This document shows, piece by piece, positions 12,687-30,770 of a stretch of DNA of 64,000 bases (positions are counted from its first letter, which is position 1; each line of letters starts with the position of its first letter). Where the stretch lies: NCBI GenBank assembly GCA_016584305.1, contig JACEEZ010020466.1, positions 336,540-400,539 on the forward strand, given 5' to 3'. A model generated the notes under the pieces. The model was not told the origin of the DNA. It searched no databases and saw only the letters and a program-made list of their open reading frames with translations. The position numbers and the translations under genes were made by a program. The stretch is from Chionoecetes opilio (Eukaryota; Arthropoda; Malacostraca; Decapoda; Majidae).

Positions 12687-13499
12687 CTAATGTATTATTT
12701 ACTTTGTGTACCACATGAGGGGCACAGGATTACTGGCCTCTGCACCGCCAGGGGGACGCACTGCAGCGCCTCGCCTCACACCACTTGAGGAACCATTATT
12801 TTTGACATGAATCAGATACTACCATTGTAGCAGGTTAGCAGATATATATCTTGCCTCCACTCAAGATTTCCAACTACAAAAAGGGGGTTGAGTGTTCAAG
12901 CAGAACCTTCACATGCTTAATTGCTTGCAACATGCATGTAACTCGTATTATAAATTTTAAATCTCCCGTTTACCTAAAGCCCCATTTTATCAAATAAAAA
13001 CTAAAGGAAAGCAGTTTGATTAATTGTATACCAAACATTAAAAGCTTTTCAGATAGTACCATGTTTTTACATTTTCAATAAAGTAATACCAGCTGCATTA
13101 GATATGCTTGACTTGCCACTGAGTAATTTTTGCTGGCGCTTAAGTGAATAACTAACTAGACTTTACAGGCAGTGATGGTCTCGCCTACCTAAATAGCGGC
13201 TGCGTGACGCTCATGGTCACAGCCCACCCTAACATTCATCACACTGATAGCTGTGAGCAGCACAACGTCTTACTGGCCTACAGACGTGCCGGCAGCCCAT
13301 GTATATCAGTCTTGATGCACCATGGACTGTGGATGCAGTTATTCCCAAACCATTGAGTTTTACTTTAATAGTGAGTGTGGATTGACCCACATTCTTACTA
13401 CAAGAGACCATACCACATTAAGGAAGATATAGTCATGACAAAACGCTATAAATTGATCAAAATAGGAAATTGTCTGTAGCGATAATACAGACAATAAAG

Positions 13500-16400
13500 C
13501 TGGCAAGCCTCGTGCCATTATGACTTGTGACCATCAAATAGGGATGATTCCTACTATTTGCAATCAGGTTTGATCCTGGCATCCTCTATTTGGGACTATT
13601 TGCCACAGTCACTCATTGTTTGTTAAAAAAAAAAAAAAAAAATACTTATAATTTGCAGTTAGGTTTGATCCTGGTCAACTCTATTTAGGGGTATTTGCCA
13701 CTAAGGGCACTTATGGCTTGTAAATAAATAAATAAAAACTTTAAAAACTACTGTAATTTCTAAGCAGGTTCATTCCTGGCAAACTATTTGCTCCTATCAG
13801 GCTGGTCCCTAATGGTCATATGATTGCACAGAATTGTCTGATAGATCATTTTAATGGAAAACTCAAAGCTAATATAGAATATTCATCATATTCCACTGCT
13901 ATGTTGCACCTAGCCAAGTGAGGAGGATGAGCCTGGAGCCGTCCATCCCAGTAAGAGGCTGAGTATCAAGCACTGTTATGAAGCGTTTTCTTAGTCACCA
14001 ATGCTGCACAGCTTTGGGTGACAGCCAAGGCCAAAACAGGAGAGGACAGAGTGGGCTTTGTTCCCAGTTGCCTTGGCCTCTCAATGGTATGTCCTGATAA
14101 AACCTTTGTCATTAGAAGACCCTTGTTACTTAGTGGTTGGCAGCATCTAAGGACATCTATGAAGTAACATGATGCTTGAAATTAAATATGAATACCGATT
14201 GACCCACCTTCCTACTACAGGAGACCATACCACTATACATAAGATAGTCATTACAAAACATTGATTTATCATAAGAAAAAAAGCCATGTAGTGATAAAGC
14301 AGACAATAAAGATGGCAAACTTCATGCCATTATGACACTTGAGACTTCATCAAATAGTTTGAGTCCAACCATTTACAATCAGGTTTGATCCTGGCTAGCT
14401 ATATTCAGGAGTATTTAACACTTATGTCACATTAGCTTGCCAAAAAAAAATCATACCTGGTCAGGTTTGAATCTGGCTTCCTCTATTTGGGAGCATTTGA
14501 AACTTGTGGTTCATTTGCTAATTAAGAAATTATAAGTTATGTCATGTTTGCTCCTGACTACCTCTAAGTATTTATCTCTTGTGGTTCATTGGCTTGTTAA
14601 AAAAGAAGCATTTGTAATCATATTTGATCCTGGCTTCCTTTATTTGCCACTGACTCATTGGCTTGTAAAAAAAAAATAATATTAGGTTGATCCTGGCCAC
14701 CTCTATTAATTAAGGAGCACTTGCCTCTTATTGCTCATTAGCTTGTTACAAAAATAAAACTTTCTTTATTCAAGTTTGATCCTGGCTACCTATATTAAGC
14801 TGTATTTGACATTTGTGGCACTTAACCCCTTGAGACCCAGAACGTAATTTCATTGTAATTTGGGTACCATTAGACGATTTTTAGTGACTAAGCAATATTA
14901 TATAGATATGACCTGTTTAGTATCCTTGTCCATTAGCTAATTTGGTTTATTTAGTTACTTTTTCGTAGTTTTATGGCTAATAACAGACGAGTTCATACAG
15001 CTAAGGAAAGATCTGGGCGTGAAGGGGTTAAACTTGTTACAAAAAATCTCAATTTGAAGTCAGGTTTGATCCAGACTATTTTTATTTAGGAGTACTACTG
15101 TATTTGCCTCTTTTGGCTAATTAGCTTGTTAAAAAAAAGTATGTTTGTATATTTGCAGTCAGGTTTCTGGCTACCTCTAAGTGAGAGTATTTATCCCCTT
15201 TGGGTAATCAGCTCGTTGAAAAAAATGCCTAGTTTGTAGTCAGGTTTGCTCCTGGATCTCTATTTGGGACTATTTACCTCTTATGGCTAATAAGTTTGAT
15301 GAAAAAATGTCTAGCTTGTACTCAGGTTTGATCCTGGCTATCTATTTAGAACTATGTATTTGCCTTTCATGGCTAATAAATTGTTGAAAAAATATATAGA
15401 TTGTAGTCAGGTTTGACCCTGGCTAATTCTATTTGGGAGTATTTGCCTCTTATGACTAATAAACTTGTTGAAGATGTTTACTTTGTAGTCAGGTTTGATC
15501 CTGGCTATCTCTATTTGGGAGTACGTACAGTATACTACATTATTATACGGGCATTCCTTGCACAAGAAGTCCAAGATAAGAGATTCATGAATTTACACCC
15601 TTTTCCACAATATGAGCAAATTTCACTCGATGAAGCTAGTTTTTGGCTCGGCGAATATAATTTATGCATGCATATGGCTTTCTTTCTTAGTTTTTTTTAT
15701 CGTTTTTTTGTGCTAATGTAACTTTTACATCACTACATACAGCATTGTCTTTCAAATGCTGTTGCTATGCATGCCCCTACCCATGGGCCTCGTTTGGGTG
15801 GGGGACAGGGTATCATTTGTTGTCCCCCCCACTTTTCTCGGTTAAATTATGCATAATTTTGACTTTCTCTTAAACCAGAAAGGTTTGATCTTTAAACGGA
15901 CTGAAAAAAAAGTCTTATCTCTAAAGCCTTTTACAATAAAATGTGCTTGCATTGTGCATACATTTACCCTCGCATTACCAAAAATGATCCACGGGCGGCT
16001 GGGGGCTTTGCCACCCGGACCTCCCATACAGTGCTCACAAGATAGCATGTTGCTGATTGTCTCCCCCGCGTTTGAAGACAAAACGAGGCCCCTGCCCATA
16101 CCTACTTGAAAGTAACCTAACACATGGCCATGAATCAGCCTGTCAGCACTCAAGGAACATGTCCCCATTCCCCCCATGTACCAATACCTTCATTATAATA
16201 GAATATGATATAAGAGTAAGCTCCAAGGAACGTATCTGCTTGCATTATGGCAAACGTACTGCATTTGCCTCATGGCTCATAATTATAGCTGGTTTGAAGA
16301 TTTTTTTTTTTATTTGCAGTCTGATTTGATTCTGGCTTCAATTCAGGAGTATTTGCCTGTTATGATTCAATACTCTTAATAAGTATGATTCTCTGAAAGA
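13500..16400 (+). repeat. Degenerate tandem array, unit about 80 bp
   Basis: More than fifteen recognisable units follow the pattern CAGGTTTGATCCTGGCTA-CC, TCTATTTGGGAGTATTTGCC, TCTTATGGCTAATTAGCTTG, TTAAAAAAA. Units are clear from 13563 to 13740 and 14370 to 15530, with another at 16314. Between 15540 and 16300 unrelated sequence interrupts it. No reading frame is conserved among units. Confidence 0.75.
14822..15031 (-). mobile_element. TTAA-flanked MITE inside the 80-bp degenerate array
   Basis: TTAACCCCTTGAGACCCAGA to GGCGTGAAGGGGTTAA. It interrupts an array unit at GTGGCAC/ACTTGTTAC, so it was inserted after the array formed. Confidence 0.76.
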
Positions 16401-16649
16401 CATTTCGAATGGCTTTATACACTTAACACCGTGTTTATGAATCTTTATTTATTTATTTCTTCCTCTGCCCTACTTATACGGACAATCCAAATCTTGATAA
16501 ATAAGAGCTGGCGTGCTTATGTCTCCTACACTGATTTCTTCAGTTTGACACCGGATCTATAACCAGGCCGGTGAACACCCACCCCCTGCAGCCCCTGTCC
16601 TGCACATACACATGAACTTATTGTACATCTGCTACGGGTGGCTAATTGA

Positions 16650-17240
16650 ATTAGACTCCCATTGCTCAGTGTGCCAGGCAAGGTGCTTGCCCATCTATTG
16701 CTGACACGGATCAGCAGTCATCTGCAGAAGCATCAGAGACCTCAGCAGTCTGGGTTCACGCCTGATAAGTCAACAACGGATCGTGTCCTAGCGCTTCGTG
16801 TTCTGGTGGAAAGTCGTAAGTAAGTTTCCTCAGGATGCTTGCAGCCTATGTTGATCTCAAGAAGGCGTTTGAATCAGTGCATCGTGAGTTACTCTGGGAT
16901 CTTCGCGGGATTCCTGCAAGGACTATTGGTTTGATGACTGGTCTGTACTCTGGGACTGAGAGTGATGTGAAGTGTGGGGGAGGTGTATCCAGCTTTTTTC
17001 CTGTGAACACAGGAGTGAGGCAAGGGTGCGTCCTTGCCCCATCACTTTTGAACACTTGCATAGACTGAGTATTGGGCAAAGTTGTGGACCAAAGTGATCG
17101 TGATTCCCTCGGCAACACCAAGATCACTGATCTTGTTTTTGCCGATGATGCATCGGCCGATGAAAATCTTTGCTAAGTCACTCTCGGCTTGTCTCGCTCT
17201 CGGAAAGCTCTCGAGGCACTGCATGAGGAGGCACAGCCTG
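16650..17240 (+). pseudogene. LINE reverse-transcriptase fragment, broken
   Basis: The sequence reads LSVPGKVLAHLLLTRISSHL and GFTPDKSTTDRVLALRVLVE, then after a frame break AAYVDLKKAFESVHRELLWD, VNTGVRQGCVLAPSLLNTCI, and after a TGA at 17066 the catalytic FADDA at about 17140. These are the ordered motifs of a non-LTR retrotransposon reverse transcriptase. Frame breaks and stops make it non-functional. The family looks like the LINE whose 3' ends occur at 55.2 kb and 50 kb. Confidence 0.88.
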
Positions 17241-19090
17241 TAGAGTTCCCTTCACTGTCCAACACATCCTACTGTCCTGCCTCAAATTTGTTGCTGCTCG
17301 TTCCAGTGCTTTCTAGCATCTCTCCTCCCTCTCTCAAAATCATTGTCTTGTGAATATCCTCACAGAATCATCCTGCTTTTTCCTAAGTAATTTAATCTCC
17401 TCCCTCCAACAGATACAAGTCCTTCGTTTGATTTGATCATCTAACATTCTGTTCCTTTCCCCACCCATCACTGTCTCACCATCTCTTTCTAACACCCCTT
17501 CAATTTTTCAATAGTGCCATTATGACCTCTGATGTCTGGCACACCCCAATACCCCTTTTGGCATTTCAATCAATCAATCTGAAGGAGAACTATCATATCC
17601 AGAGAATACTCACCATTATATTCCATCACAATGTAGTCTTGAGCTCTAGTGATGAGAAGGAGCATGAGGCATTCTTCTAAATGTTTTCCTAGTCACCCTT
17701 GCTGCAACCATTTACTGATCAGGACCGAGGTGTGTTCCTGTAACAAAATTTACCTATCAGTGCCAGACATTCATTCACCTTTAGTCCATTATTTAACAGC
17801 AGGTTGCTATGATTTAACATGGTTTGAAGTTTACTTACACAATGTTCCATCCAGTGTAGGGTGTGACAACGATGGCTTGAGTTTGACATTACTGTAGCCA
17901 TCCCACTGTGCTCTGAAACAATTTACTGGGAGACAGCGGATCTGAAAGACTTGAAAGAATTGAATTAGTTCCTTGTATCAGTTGTATGTAATAATATGCT
18001 GGGGGGGGGACCTAAAAAGGGGTGCCTATAGATGCCTATAACCCTACCACCTAGCAAACGAGCGCAAGCACTTTACTTGGTACACTTTACAGTGCGATGC
18101 TGGTGCTCCTGCGATGTCTGTCCCACGACGGCTAGAAAAGTGGGGTACTTACCTGAAATGATTTGAAACATATCATAACCTTGCCAAATAATAACACATG
18201 TAAATATAACATTGCTCCAAAAATGCAGATCTCAATTGATGTGCATACAATTATGAGTTTTCATTGCTGTATATGTTCAATTTGAATACATTGCATTGGG
18301 AGTTTGAAGTGGTGCATATTGAATGTTTTTTCTCGTCAAGGCACCACACTGCATCAATGGCAGAACACAGTCTCCTGTTTCAGTCATGCTAGTTCAGATT
18401 ACCGGCTACATTCAGATATTTTGTGTTAAAAGAGGCTGTTAACTTATGACATGTCCAGCCAAAATATATACTAAAACATCTGCTGCCCGAGCAGTGCAAG
18501 ATACCTAGCTACTTATTATCTCTTAAAAATTGACTCCATCAAGGAATGGAGTTTGAAAAAAGGCCTTAAAAGACTTAAATATACTTATGTTTGATGTATG
18601 GCAGTAACATTAAATGTAAGCAAGATATCAATTGTTCTACATTTACCTTTCCATGTGATCTGTTCAATAACAAATGACCTTTCACTGGTAAGTGGGATGA
18701 GGCAGCAGAAAACAGGGGTTTTCAGGAGGTTCAAACGGTTACTAAATCTTACTAACAAATTTTTATTCACATTATAGAGTATTTTGAGGGGGCCTCACAA
18801 CCCTCCCTTGATTTTTTGTCTTGTTGAAAAAATATAAGATCCTGAGAGCTATTTGGGGGTTTCCCTCCATTGGGAACGCGGGGGACATTTCCACATGCCC
18901 CCCCATATCTTTACCTTACCCATCCCCCTCCTTGGTGAAGCCACTGTCCCAATGTTTTATATTTGAATGCAAAATTTTCTTGCAATTGTGGCATGAATTT
19001 TCTTTTTAATATTTCATTGACAGTAAGTCCTGTCCATCAGGTGAAGGGGTGGGCCTCCTGCGTGCCTTGATGCCAGGGTGACTAACAATG
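17241..19090. other. No gene recognised
   Basis: Contains a retroposon 3' end (17508-17580). At 17605-17650 a minus-strand sequence has an acceptor and a GTGAGT donor bounding about 32 nt (AQDYIVMEYN in one frame), too short to judge. The rest is AT-rich without long frames. Confidence 0.35.
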
Positions 19091-19154
19091 TGATCATCAG
19101 CATGAGCAGTCAGAGGCAGCATACCTCCACCAAGGCTGAACTATAACTATATAG

Positions 19155-19690
19155 TGCTGACATCAGCATGCCTATTGTGGTAAAGCATTGTGCTGTTATC
19201 AGCATGCCTATTGTGGTAAAGCATTGTGCTGTTATCAGCATGCCTATTGTGGTAAAGCATTGTGCTGTTATCAGCATGCCTATTGTGGTAAAGCATTGTG
19301 CTGACATCAGCATGACTATTGTGGAAAAGCATTGTGTTGTTATCAGCATGATTATTAAGGAAAACCATTGTGCTGACATCAGCATGACTATTGTGGAAAA
19401 CCATTGTGCTGACATCAGCATGACTATTGTGGAAAACCATTGTGCTGACATCAGCATGACTATTGTGGAAAACCATTGTGCTGACATCAGCATGGCTATT
19501 GTGGAAAACCATTGTGCTGACATCAGCATGGCTATTGTGGAAAACCATTGTGCTGACATCAGCATGGCTATTGTGGAAAACCATTGTGCTGACATCAGCA
19601 TGACTATTGTGGAAAACCATTGTGCTGACATCAGCATGACTATTGTGGAAAACCATTGTGCTGACATCAGCATGACTATTGTGGAAACTC
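19155..19690. repeat. 36-bp minisatellite
   Basis: Unit GTGCTGACATCAGCATGACT plus ATTGTGGAAAACCATT, about 15 copies; the first four carry a variant (GTGCTGTTATCAGCATGCCT). The 12-codon length leaves three frames open for about 200 codons; none looks like a protein and all start or end at the array edges. Confidence 0.88.
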
Positions 19691-21339
19691 TCCGCCCAAA
19701 ATGGAACATATGGGAACACAATGAAGTGCTTAGCTCGATTTATGCCATTTTGGCATAAAGCCCGGTATGTTGCCAAGCGCCCTATTTATGTATTACAATA
19801 AACTCTTCTCTAAAACCCGGCTGTGATCTACTCACCATACTGAAGAGAGGGTGAGGCCGGCGCTCCAGTGCTGGGCTCACGTCCACCAGCACGTCCACTG
19901 TCTGTGCACCAGGAACATTTTCACATTATCATCAAGTTCTGAAGTTTGAAAAATTATAGCATTCAGTTTCTTTTTCAAATTTTAGCATTCAGTTTCTTCT
20001 TCAAATTTTAGCATTCAATATATTTCCAAATTAATCACTATTTGGAATTTACTTACTTTTTGTAACCTATTCATTCTAGTAATACCCTCCAAGGACATGC
20101 ACCAAGTCTCCACTGGACTTCCCTAACCTCTTAAAACTCCCCCAACATCCCTAACACATCCTCACGTGCAACGCCTTCACTTTGCCTCTCCATCACTTCC
20201 TAATCAACAGTTCTCTTCATTCTACAGCACACCCACACGTGGAGCACCATTGTTTGACAAGGCAGATCAGGGTATGCTATGTGTGGACTTGAGGAAATAG
20301 GTGAAGGATCAGTCAAAGCTTTGTATGTCTATAGCGGAAGGAAGAAGGTCGACGGAAGTTAGAATGGGGTGGAAAGGTGATATTCACATAGTAGTGACAA
20401 AAACATGCGAGAGGGAGTAAGGAATGTTTGGAGAAGTGTGAATCAGAATGGTTTATGTTCTTATAGTGTCAGGGATTGAGGAAGGAATATAGATATTCAT
20501 GATTATAAGTTACGAAGCAATCATAGCGAATTGCTGTATTGAATCCTAGTTGTGACATCATTACATAGTATCATGCCAAGCAAATATATATATATAAAGC
20601 TACGGATTCGCACTGATACTTCCAATGAAATGCAGTTGTGAACCACACTGAGTTGGACCATCCACAGTTTGAGAGGAAGATACTGATTGCATTCATGCAC
20701 TAACTGATGAAGACTGACAATTAAGAGCATGCTGTGTGTGTGTGTGTGTGTGTGTGTCTGTTAACCCTGTACTAGCATTGACAAACTGATGCCTACTCTC
20801 CATCTATACAGAATTAAAGATCAATATATTGACAGTAAAATTTGAGTACAGCAAATGACAGCTTGAATGCATTACACAAGCTTGATAATACTCACTGAAG
20901 TGACGGCAGGAATCCAGCATCCACGACAGAGTGCAGACATTAAGATTTATCTTATAACTTTTATTTATTATAACTAGAAATTTTATTTTAAATTCAAACA
21001 CTGATGACCTTATTTGAGGCAGTCCCCGCCCTGCACTCTGTGGTGTCCGCCAGGTTCCCACGGGCGGGGCAGCACCAGCAGTGTGCCATGCCCCGGGTGA
21101 AGGGTACGTAGAGGCACAGTCCTTGGTTTGCAACACTACACTGAACACTCGAGTATCTTTTAGATCATCGGCAGTCAAGACCTGTGGTAAAGATAGAAAA
21201 AAAATGGTGAACATTTTTACCTTAATTAAGATATTAATTTAGACACCTTGAAATATAAACAACCTAGTATGCAGATAAGAAAACAATATATCCTTGCTAT
21301 ACGATGTCTCTCTTTACAATATTTTGCTTAAAAGATAAA

Positions 21340-21640
21340 AGGTACAGGTAAAGATGGGAGCATACACTATACTGCGCGTGGCCTCGGTGCTCATCTCCAT
21401 CGCATTAGCCTTTGAGCCTGTGGTGGGTGACAACCCATTACCCCGGGACACAGGGCTAATGTAACATCTGGGTTACCACAGTTACCTTCCCCAGGTTTCC
21501 CCAGGTACCCATTTATCGACCTCTAAAGGAAAGATGAACAGCTGGGTGGGCTGGCTACCGACTTGCCTTGGCCCGGATTTGAACTATGGCCCGCAGATTC
21601 ATAGTTACGACTAAGCCTACAAGCGTGCACTGCGGCTAAG
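21340..21640 (-). mobile_element. tRNA-derived SINE, antisense copy
   Basis: The reverse complement shares with the 57.6 kb SINE the blocks CCAGCTGTTCATC, TGGGTACCTGGGGAAACC, CCTGTGTCCCGGGGTAATGG and GATGGAGATGAGCACCGAGG. The tRNA-like head is diverged (AATCCGGGCC region). Confidence 0.68.
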
Positions 21641-23482
21641 CCCACAAGTAACATCATGTAACATCATGACTACTCAGGGGTGAACACTATTTCTGTAATA
21701 CTTTCGTCTTCGATTTTGATATTATAATTCCACTGAACTTTTAACATTTGTAAATATTTATTCATTTCATGTATTTTCATTTTTTTTATTTTTTACAACA
21801 AATAAGTTTATACTTCTGCCTTAGATTTTCCACCTGAAATTTTGTACGGCCCTGCGGCTTCGTACTGAACCAACGTTGAGCAGTTGGGCAATGACTTAAT
21901 TTCACAGTTAATCACCATAATGGATGGATTGCTAAATCTTTCCAATTACACATAAAGGAGAGAAATAAGAGATTGCATCACTTCCTAGCTGCACCCAGCC
22001 ACCCACCTCTATCCCTCAACATAAGGTACATATGTTGTTTCCTTAACCGACGATTTCCCTAAAATGCGTTCATAACTGTTCAATATCCTCAGCTTTGAAG
22101 TTACAGCTGGCATTAGTTTTGAGATATCCTGAATAGGTTCAGCAGCATTATTTGTACACAGCAATTACATATATAGATTGTTTCGTTGTCAGGAAGGAGA
22201 TTGTTCCGTCAGCAGTTAGAATACTTTTACATCAACAGATAGCAGACTTATATGTTGACATATAGCCTAGGAGATTTATGTTGCCAGCTAGGAGTCTGTT
22301 ATGTCGGCAGTTAAGAGTGCTACATTAGCAACTAGGAGAGGTTGGGTTATGTTTAGTTTTAATTTAGGTTAGATGAGGAAAGCCAAGGTAAGATTCGGTA
22401 GGGCAAAAGTAAGTAAAAATGTTAGGTAAAGTAAAATAAGGTTAGGTTAGGTCAGGTTAGGTAAGATAAGGTTTATATTAAGCTAAATTATGTACGAGTT
22501 GGGGGAGCCATAGAAGAGTTATTTCCCATGTAAGAAAAAAATTCCTTACCCAAGTCCCCAAATTTGGTGGAGAGGGGGGGGGGGGATGGTTAAAGTTACA
22601 ATCGGGAGTGAACTATTGTCAGAGCACAGTGTTACGATTAAATATTACAGTGATTTCCAAAGTAATTGCATGTTTGCTAGGGAGGGTTAAGGGTGACATG
22701 TTTTTTCCCTTCGGCCTATATTACCATAGTGGCATAGCATGGTATTCCCCCCACACTTTGTACTGATGTTTCTATGTATTGGAAGGGTTGTGTAAAAGTC
22801 TGAAAGAAAAATAAAGACCAACAGTAAAGGTTGGCAAGGTTGGTTGAAGGGATACAATTTTGGATAAAGGGATACAGTAAAGGAGATGTAAGAAAAGATC
22901 TTACAGCTAATAATCAGGGTAGAACAAGAAATAACGGATTCAACTGGGAAAACGTAATTTTTAAAACAAATAGGGAGAAACTACTGGTTCACAATTAGGG
23001 TGATAAATGATTGGAATGGACTCAGTCATCAGGTAGTTAGTGCGGAGTCAATAGAGTTTTAAAAGCAGGTTAGACAATTTCATGGATGGGGATGAAAGGT
23101 GGATGTAGGTAGTGTTAAGTAAACTAACAGGAACTACCATTGTGTAGGTCGCACGGCCTCTTGTAGCTTCTTTATTTTCTTATGTTCTTATAAAAATAAA
23201 GGCCCACAGTAAGGGTTGGCAAGGACTCTCGATAATGACCCTATGAGGTGGTCCACGAGGCTGCAGGACGCTTGCCTTAGCCACCTTCCTGCAGTCTTAA
23301 TAGTCATGCTATTACCATCACTTTTATATACCGAATTTGAGTTTCCGGTCAAGATTTATAAGACTAACCAACCAATATCTCCTAAACTAAATAATCCATT
23401 TGTAATCTTACCTTGGAAATGGGTTCTGGGCACCTCCGACCCTCTTGGAAATTCACTAAATAAATGGAAATATGTTTTGGAT

Positions 23483-23904
23483 AATTTATAGTTTCACCCA
23501 ACCAACCATTTTCTGATGCGCCTAATGTTTTTCTGGTGTGTTTTTATGTGTTTTGAATGAATCTGCTAACCATTTCTGTCGCATTTTTTTATTTTTTTAT
23601 TATTTTTTAAGTAGATAAAGGTTAGTTGTTGTTTTTTTTTTTTTTTAGTTAGGTAAAGTTTAGGTTAGGTTAGGTATGGGTTAGGTTAGGTATGGGTTAG
23701 GTTAGGTATAGGTAAAGGTTAGGTTAGGATTAGGTTCATCTTTTTTTTCTTTTCTTTTTTCATTTTTGCAAAAAAAAAAAAAAAAAAAAAAAAAAACATT
23801 GCGACAGAAACGGTTACTAGCAGATTTATTCAAAACACATAAAAAACACACCAGAAAAACATAAGGCGCATCAGAAAATCGTTGGTTGAGTGAAACTATA
23901 AATT
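23483..23904. mobile_element. Fold-back element with TTAGG-like loop
   Basis: Arms AATTTATAGTTTCACCCAAC and GTTGAGTGAAACTATAAATT, each with CTGGTGTGTTTTTATGTGTT and CTGTCGCA or inverse. The loop is poly-T, GGTTAGGTTAGGTATGGGTT repeats and poly-A. Confidence 0.75.
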
Positions 23905-24958
23905 GACCTGTTTTAAGTTTTCGATAATAAAATGGAAAAGTTTGCCCAAGAAGCGCCACTTTGGCGCCACTCCGCTGTCTCGTCCGGCGAGCAGTGACAT
24001 CAGTAGGCGAGTTAATCTTTTCACTTAGTTAGGAGATTAGATGTGGGGTTGAGTTTAAGTTTGGTTAGGTTACGGTTAGGTTCATGGAGCTATATAGGGT
24101 GGTGAGGCTCTCAGCCGCGCGGTGGGCTGAGAGGTGACGCCAGTTTTAGAAGTCCATATTGGTTTGTGCCTTTTGACGTTTTGTGGCGGACAATTTTTAC
24201 ATACACGCATTTCCATATTTCCCTAACGCTCTTCGGATGATGTAGCCAAGCCATTAATGTGATAAATATATGAGCATAAATGAGAGCAGAATATAACACA
24301 AACACAAATACATACACGACATGATGAATGACACGGATGAAGAAATAAATCGCCACTTTCCGCCCATCGCTATAACCACCACACAGCGCCATATTCCTGC
24401 ATCAGTTGTTTTCTCCACCATACGCGTTTATTTAACATCCCTACAAGCTCCGTTATGTTCTAGCATGCTCCAGGAGACGCACAATACCGACAAATTTTGC
24501 TTCCTATATAAGAATGATGCCATGATGATGTAATACTATTAATACTCACCGAAACACGTGTCGACCCCAAAGGCAAAGGACGCGCAAGATCGGCAGGAAC
24601 GCTTCTCTCCAACTTACAAAATAGCAATACTGAAAATAAAGGCGTTACATGCTTTTTAAAAATTATTTTCTACTGTATTAAATCGAGAATAAATGACAAG
24701 GTGGCAGAAATAGATCATAGATGTTAGTAGTTTATAGGTTGAATTATCCTTTTTTTCTCTTTTTGCAATACTGAGACAACACAAGACAAAGTGAGACAAG
24801 GGGACTGTATGTTTGTATGTAGTTTTGCTTGTTTGCTTGTTTATCTTTTGTTTTATTGTTTATTTTTCCCTATTTTGCTATAGCTGGCGGAGTATATTAT
24901 ATAAGAGAACAGCTGCCAGCCAGGATCAAGATCAAGCTCATCGTCTGCGAGAATAACA

Positions 24959-29711
<4,753 letters not shown>

Positions 29712-30238
29712 TTGCTGTGAGCAGACTGTCTGGTGCAGAGAGGACGGCAGATTTATTCTTCATGCAATTCCTGTTTGATTGCATTTCTCCTCTATTGCTA
29801 ACCAGGAGAATTATAGTGTGTATAATACTTAAACTGTATATATTAAAGGAAAGTCATGAATCATAAAATAATTGTATGATTATGTTACTTAGTTAAGTGT
29901 AATTTTGTGGGGATTTAAGAATCTGGCATTAGAGTTTTGTAAATACTCATATTACTGGAATTCATGCTTGTAATTATGCCAGAATTGTCTACGATTGATT
30001 GAAATTAAAATGTGACATTTATTTCGAGATTTTGGTACTACTGCAATCAACAACTGCATTGACATTTTGTTATCATAATCTAAAATGTAAATCAAGTTTT
30101 AGACAACAGCATTGACTCAATAGACCAGTGAACTATTTCCACGATGATGGGCTGGACTGCTAAGACCTAACGACAAGAAGGTAGCTTACACACCTATTTC
30201 TCATTCTCAATATAGAGATGACTTATGATTCTTAATGA

Positions 30239-30770
30239 AAATGAGACTAACCAAGGGATATTACCCAGATAATTATGTAAAAGCCCACACAACTGTAGTC
30301 AAAATATCATATGAATTTCCAAAGAATCACAAAAATATCGTAATATTGAATTTCTACTCCCTTTGACATTAGGACTTAGTAATGGCACCACTATCTCAAT
30401 ACTTCTAAGGGATATGAACAGAAAGTATGGCTTGAAACTCCAGTCAGAAAGCCATGGTACTAAGGCCCGTATTCGTAGTCACATACCATCATTGCTCGTG
30501 GTAATTGCTATGATTTTGTTCCATTTCTACTCAGTCAAAATTATTCACTTGATCTTGTAGCTGCCATGGAAAGTACTAGAGCAATCATACAGTACTCCTA
30601 TTGCAATCACAACAGAGCTGGCATGACATATTGATTTAATTAGGACAAAACAAAAAGTGAACAATGACCACGTACAATGATGGTATGTGACTACGAATAC
30701 GGGCATAAGCACTGTGTCTGCATACAACCCGGTACATCTATAAAGGCCTCTGTTTTTTTTTCTTCTGCTG
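30239..30770. repeat. Duplicated segment, copy 1
   Basis: The sequence ATGAGACTAACCAAGGGATA through TTGACATTAGGACTTAGTAA, AGCCATGGTACTAAG and CACTGTGTCTGCATACA to GGCCTCTG is repeated almost unchanged at 34268-35015. Each copy has its own transposon insertion. Confidence 0.88.
30464..30705. mobile_element. PIF/Harbinger-like MITE with TAA duplication
   Basis: Ends GGCCCGTATTCGTAGTCACA and TGTGACTACGAATACGGGCA, with TAA on both sides (30461-30463, 30706-30708). The parallel copy at 34.95 kb reads TACTAAGCACTGTG without the insert, proving the insertion. Confidence 0.82.

Larger units (their letters stand above)
19097..24629 (-). other. Candidate exons of an unidentified minus-strand gene
   Basis: Several GC-rich segments in AT-rich surroundings end in strong GTGAGT donors on the minus strand: 24550-24629 (acceptor TTTTCAG), 21015-21181 (acceptor ACCACAG), a segment ending at 20896, 19836-19901 (66 nt, exactly 22 codons), and a possible terminal piece 19097-19135. 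The 66-nt segment reads TVDVLVDVSPALERRPHPLF in phase 0; the terminal piece in phase 0 gives PWWRYAASDCSC and a stop. The 24.55 kb and 21.1 kb segments join in phase 0 as VPADLARPLPLGSTRVS then VLTADDLKDTRVFSVVL. An alternative frame of the 21.1 kb segment is Cys-rich (GLCLYVPFTRGMAHCWCCPA). Phases do not form one convincing chain, so the model is incomplete. I do not recognise the product. Confidence 0.3.

Noticed and set aside
17605..17650. Minus-strand micro-exon AQDYIVMEYN
   Set aside because: Splice-like borders exist, but 32 nt with no phase-compatible partner is insufficient evidence.
24111..24533. Overlapping frames of about 70-93 codons on both strands
   Set aside because: Neither has recognisable motifs, splice context or codon bias that stands out, and they overlap each other, so no gene is called.
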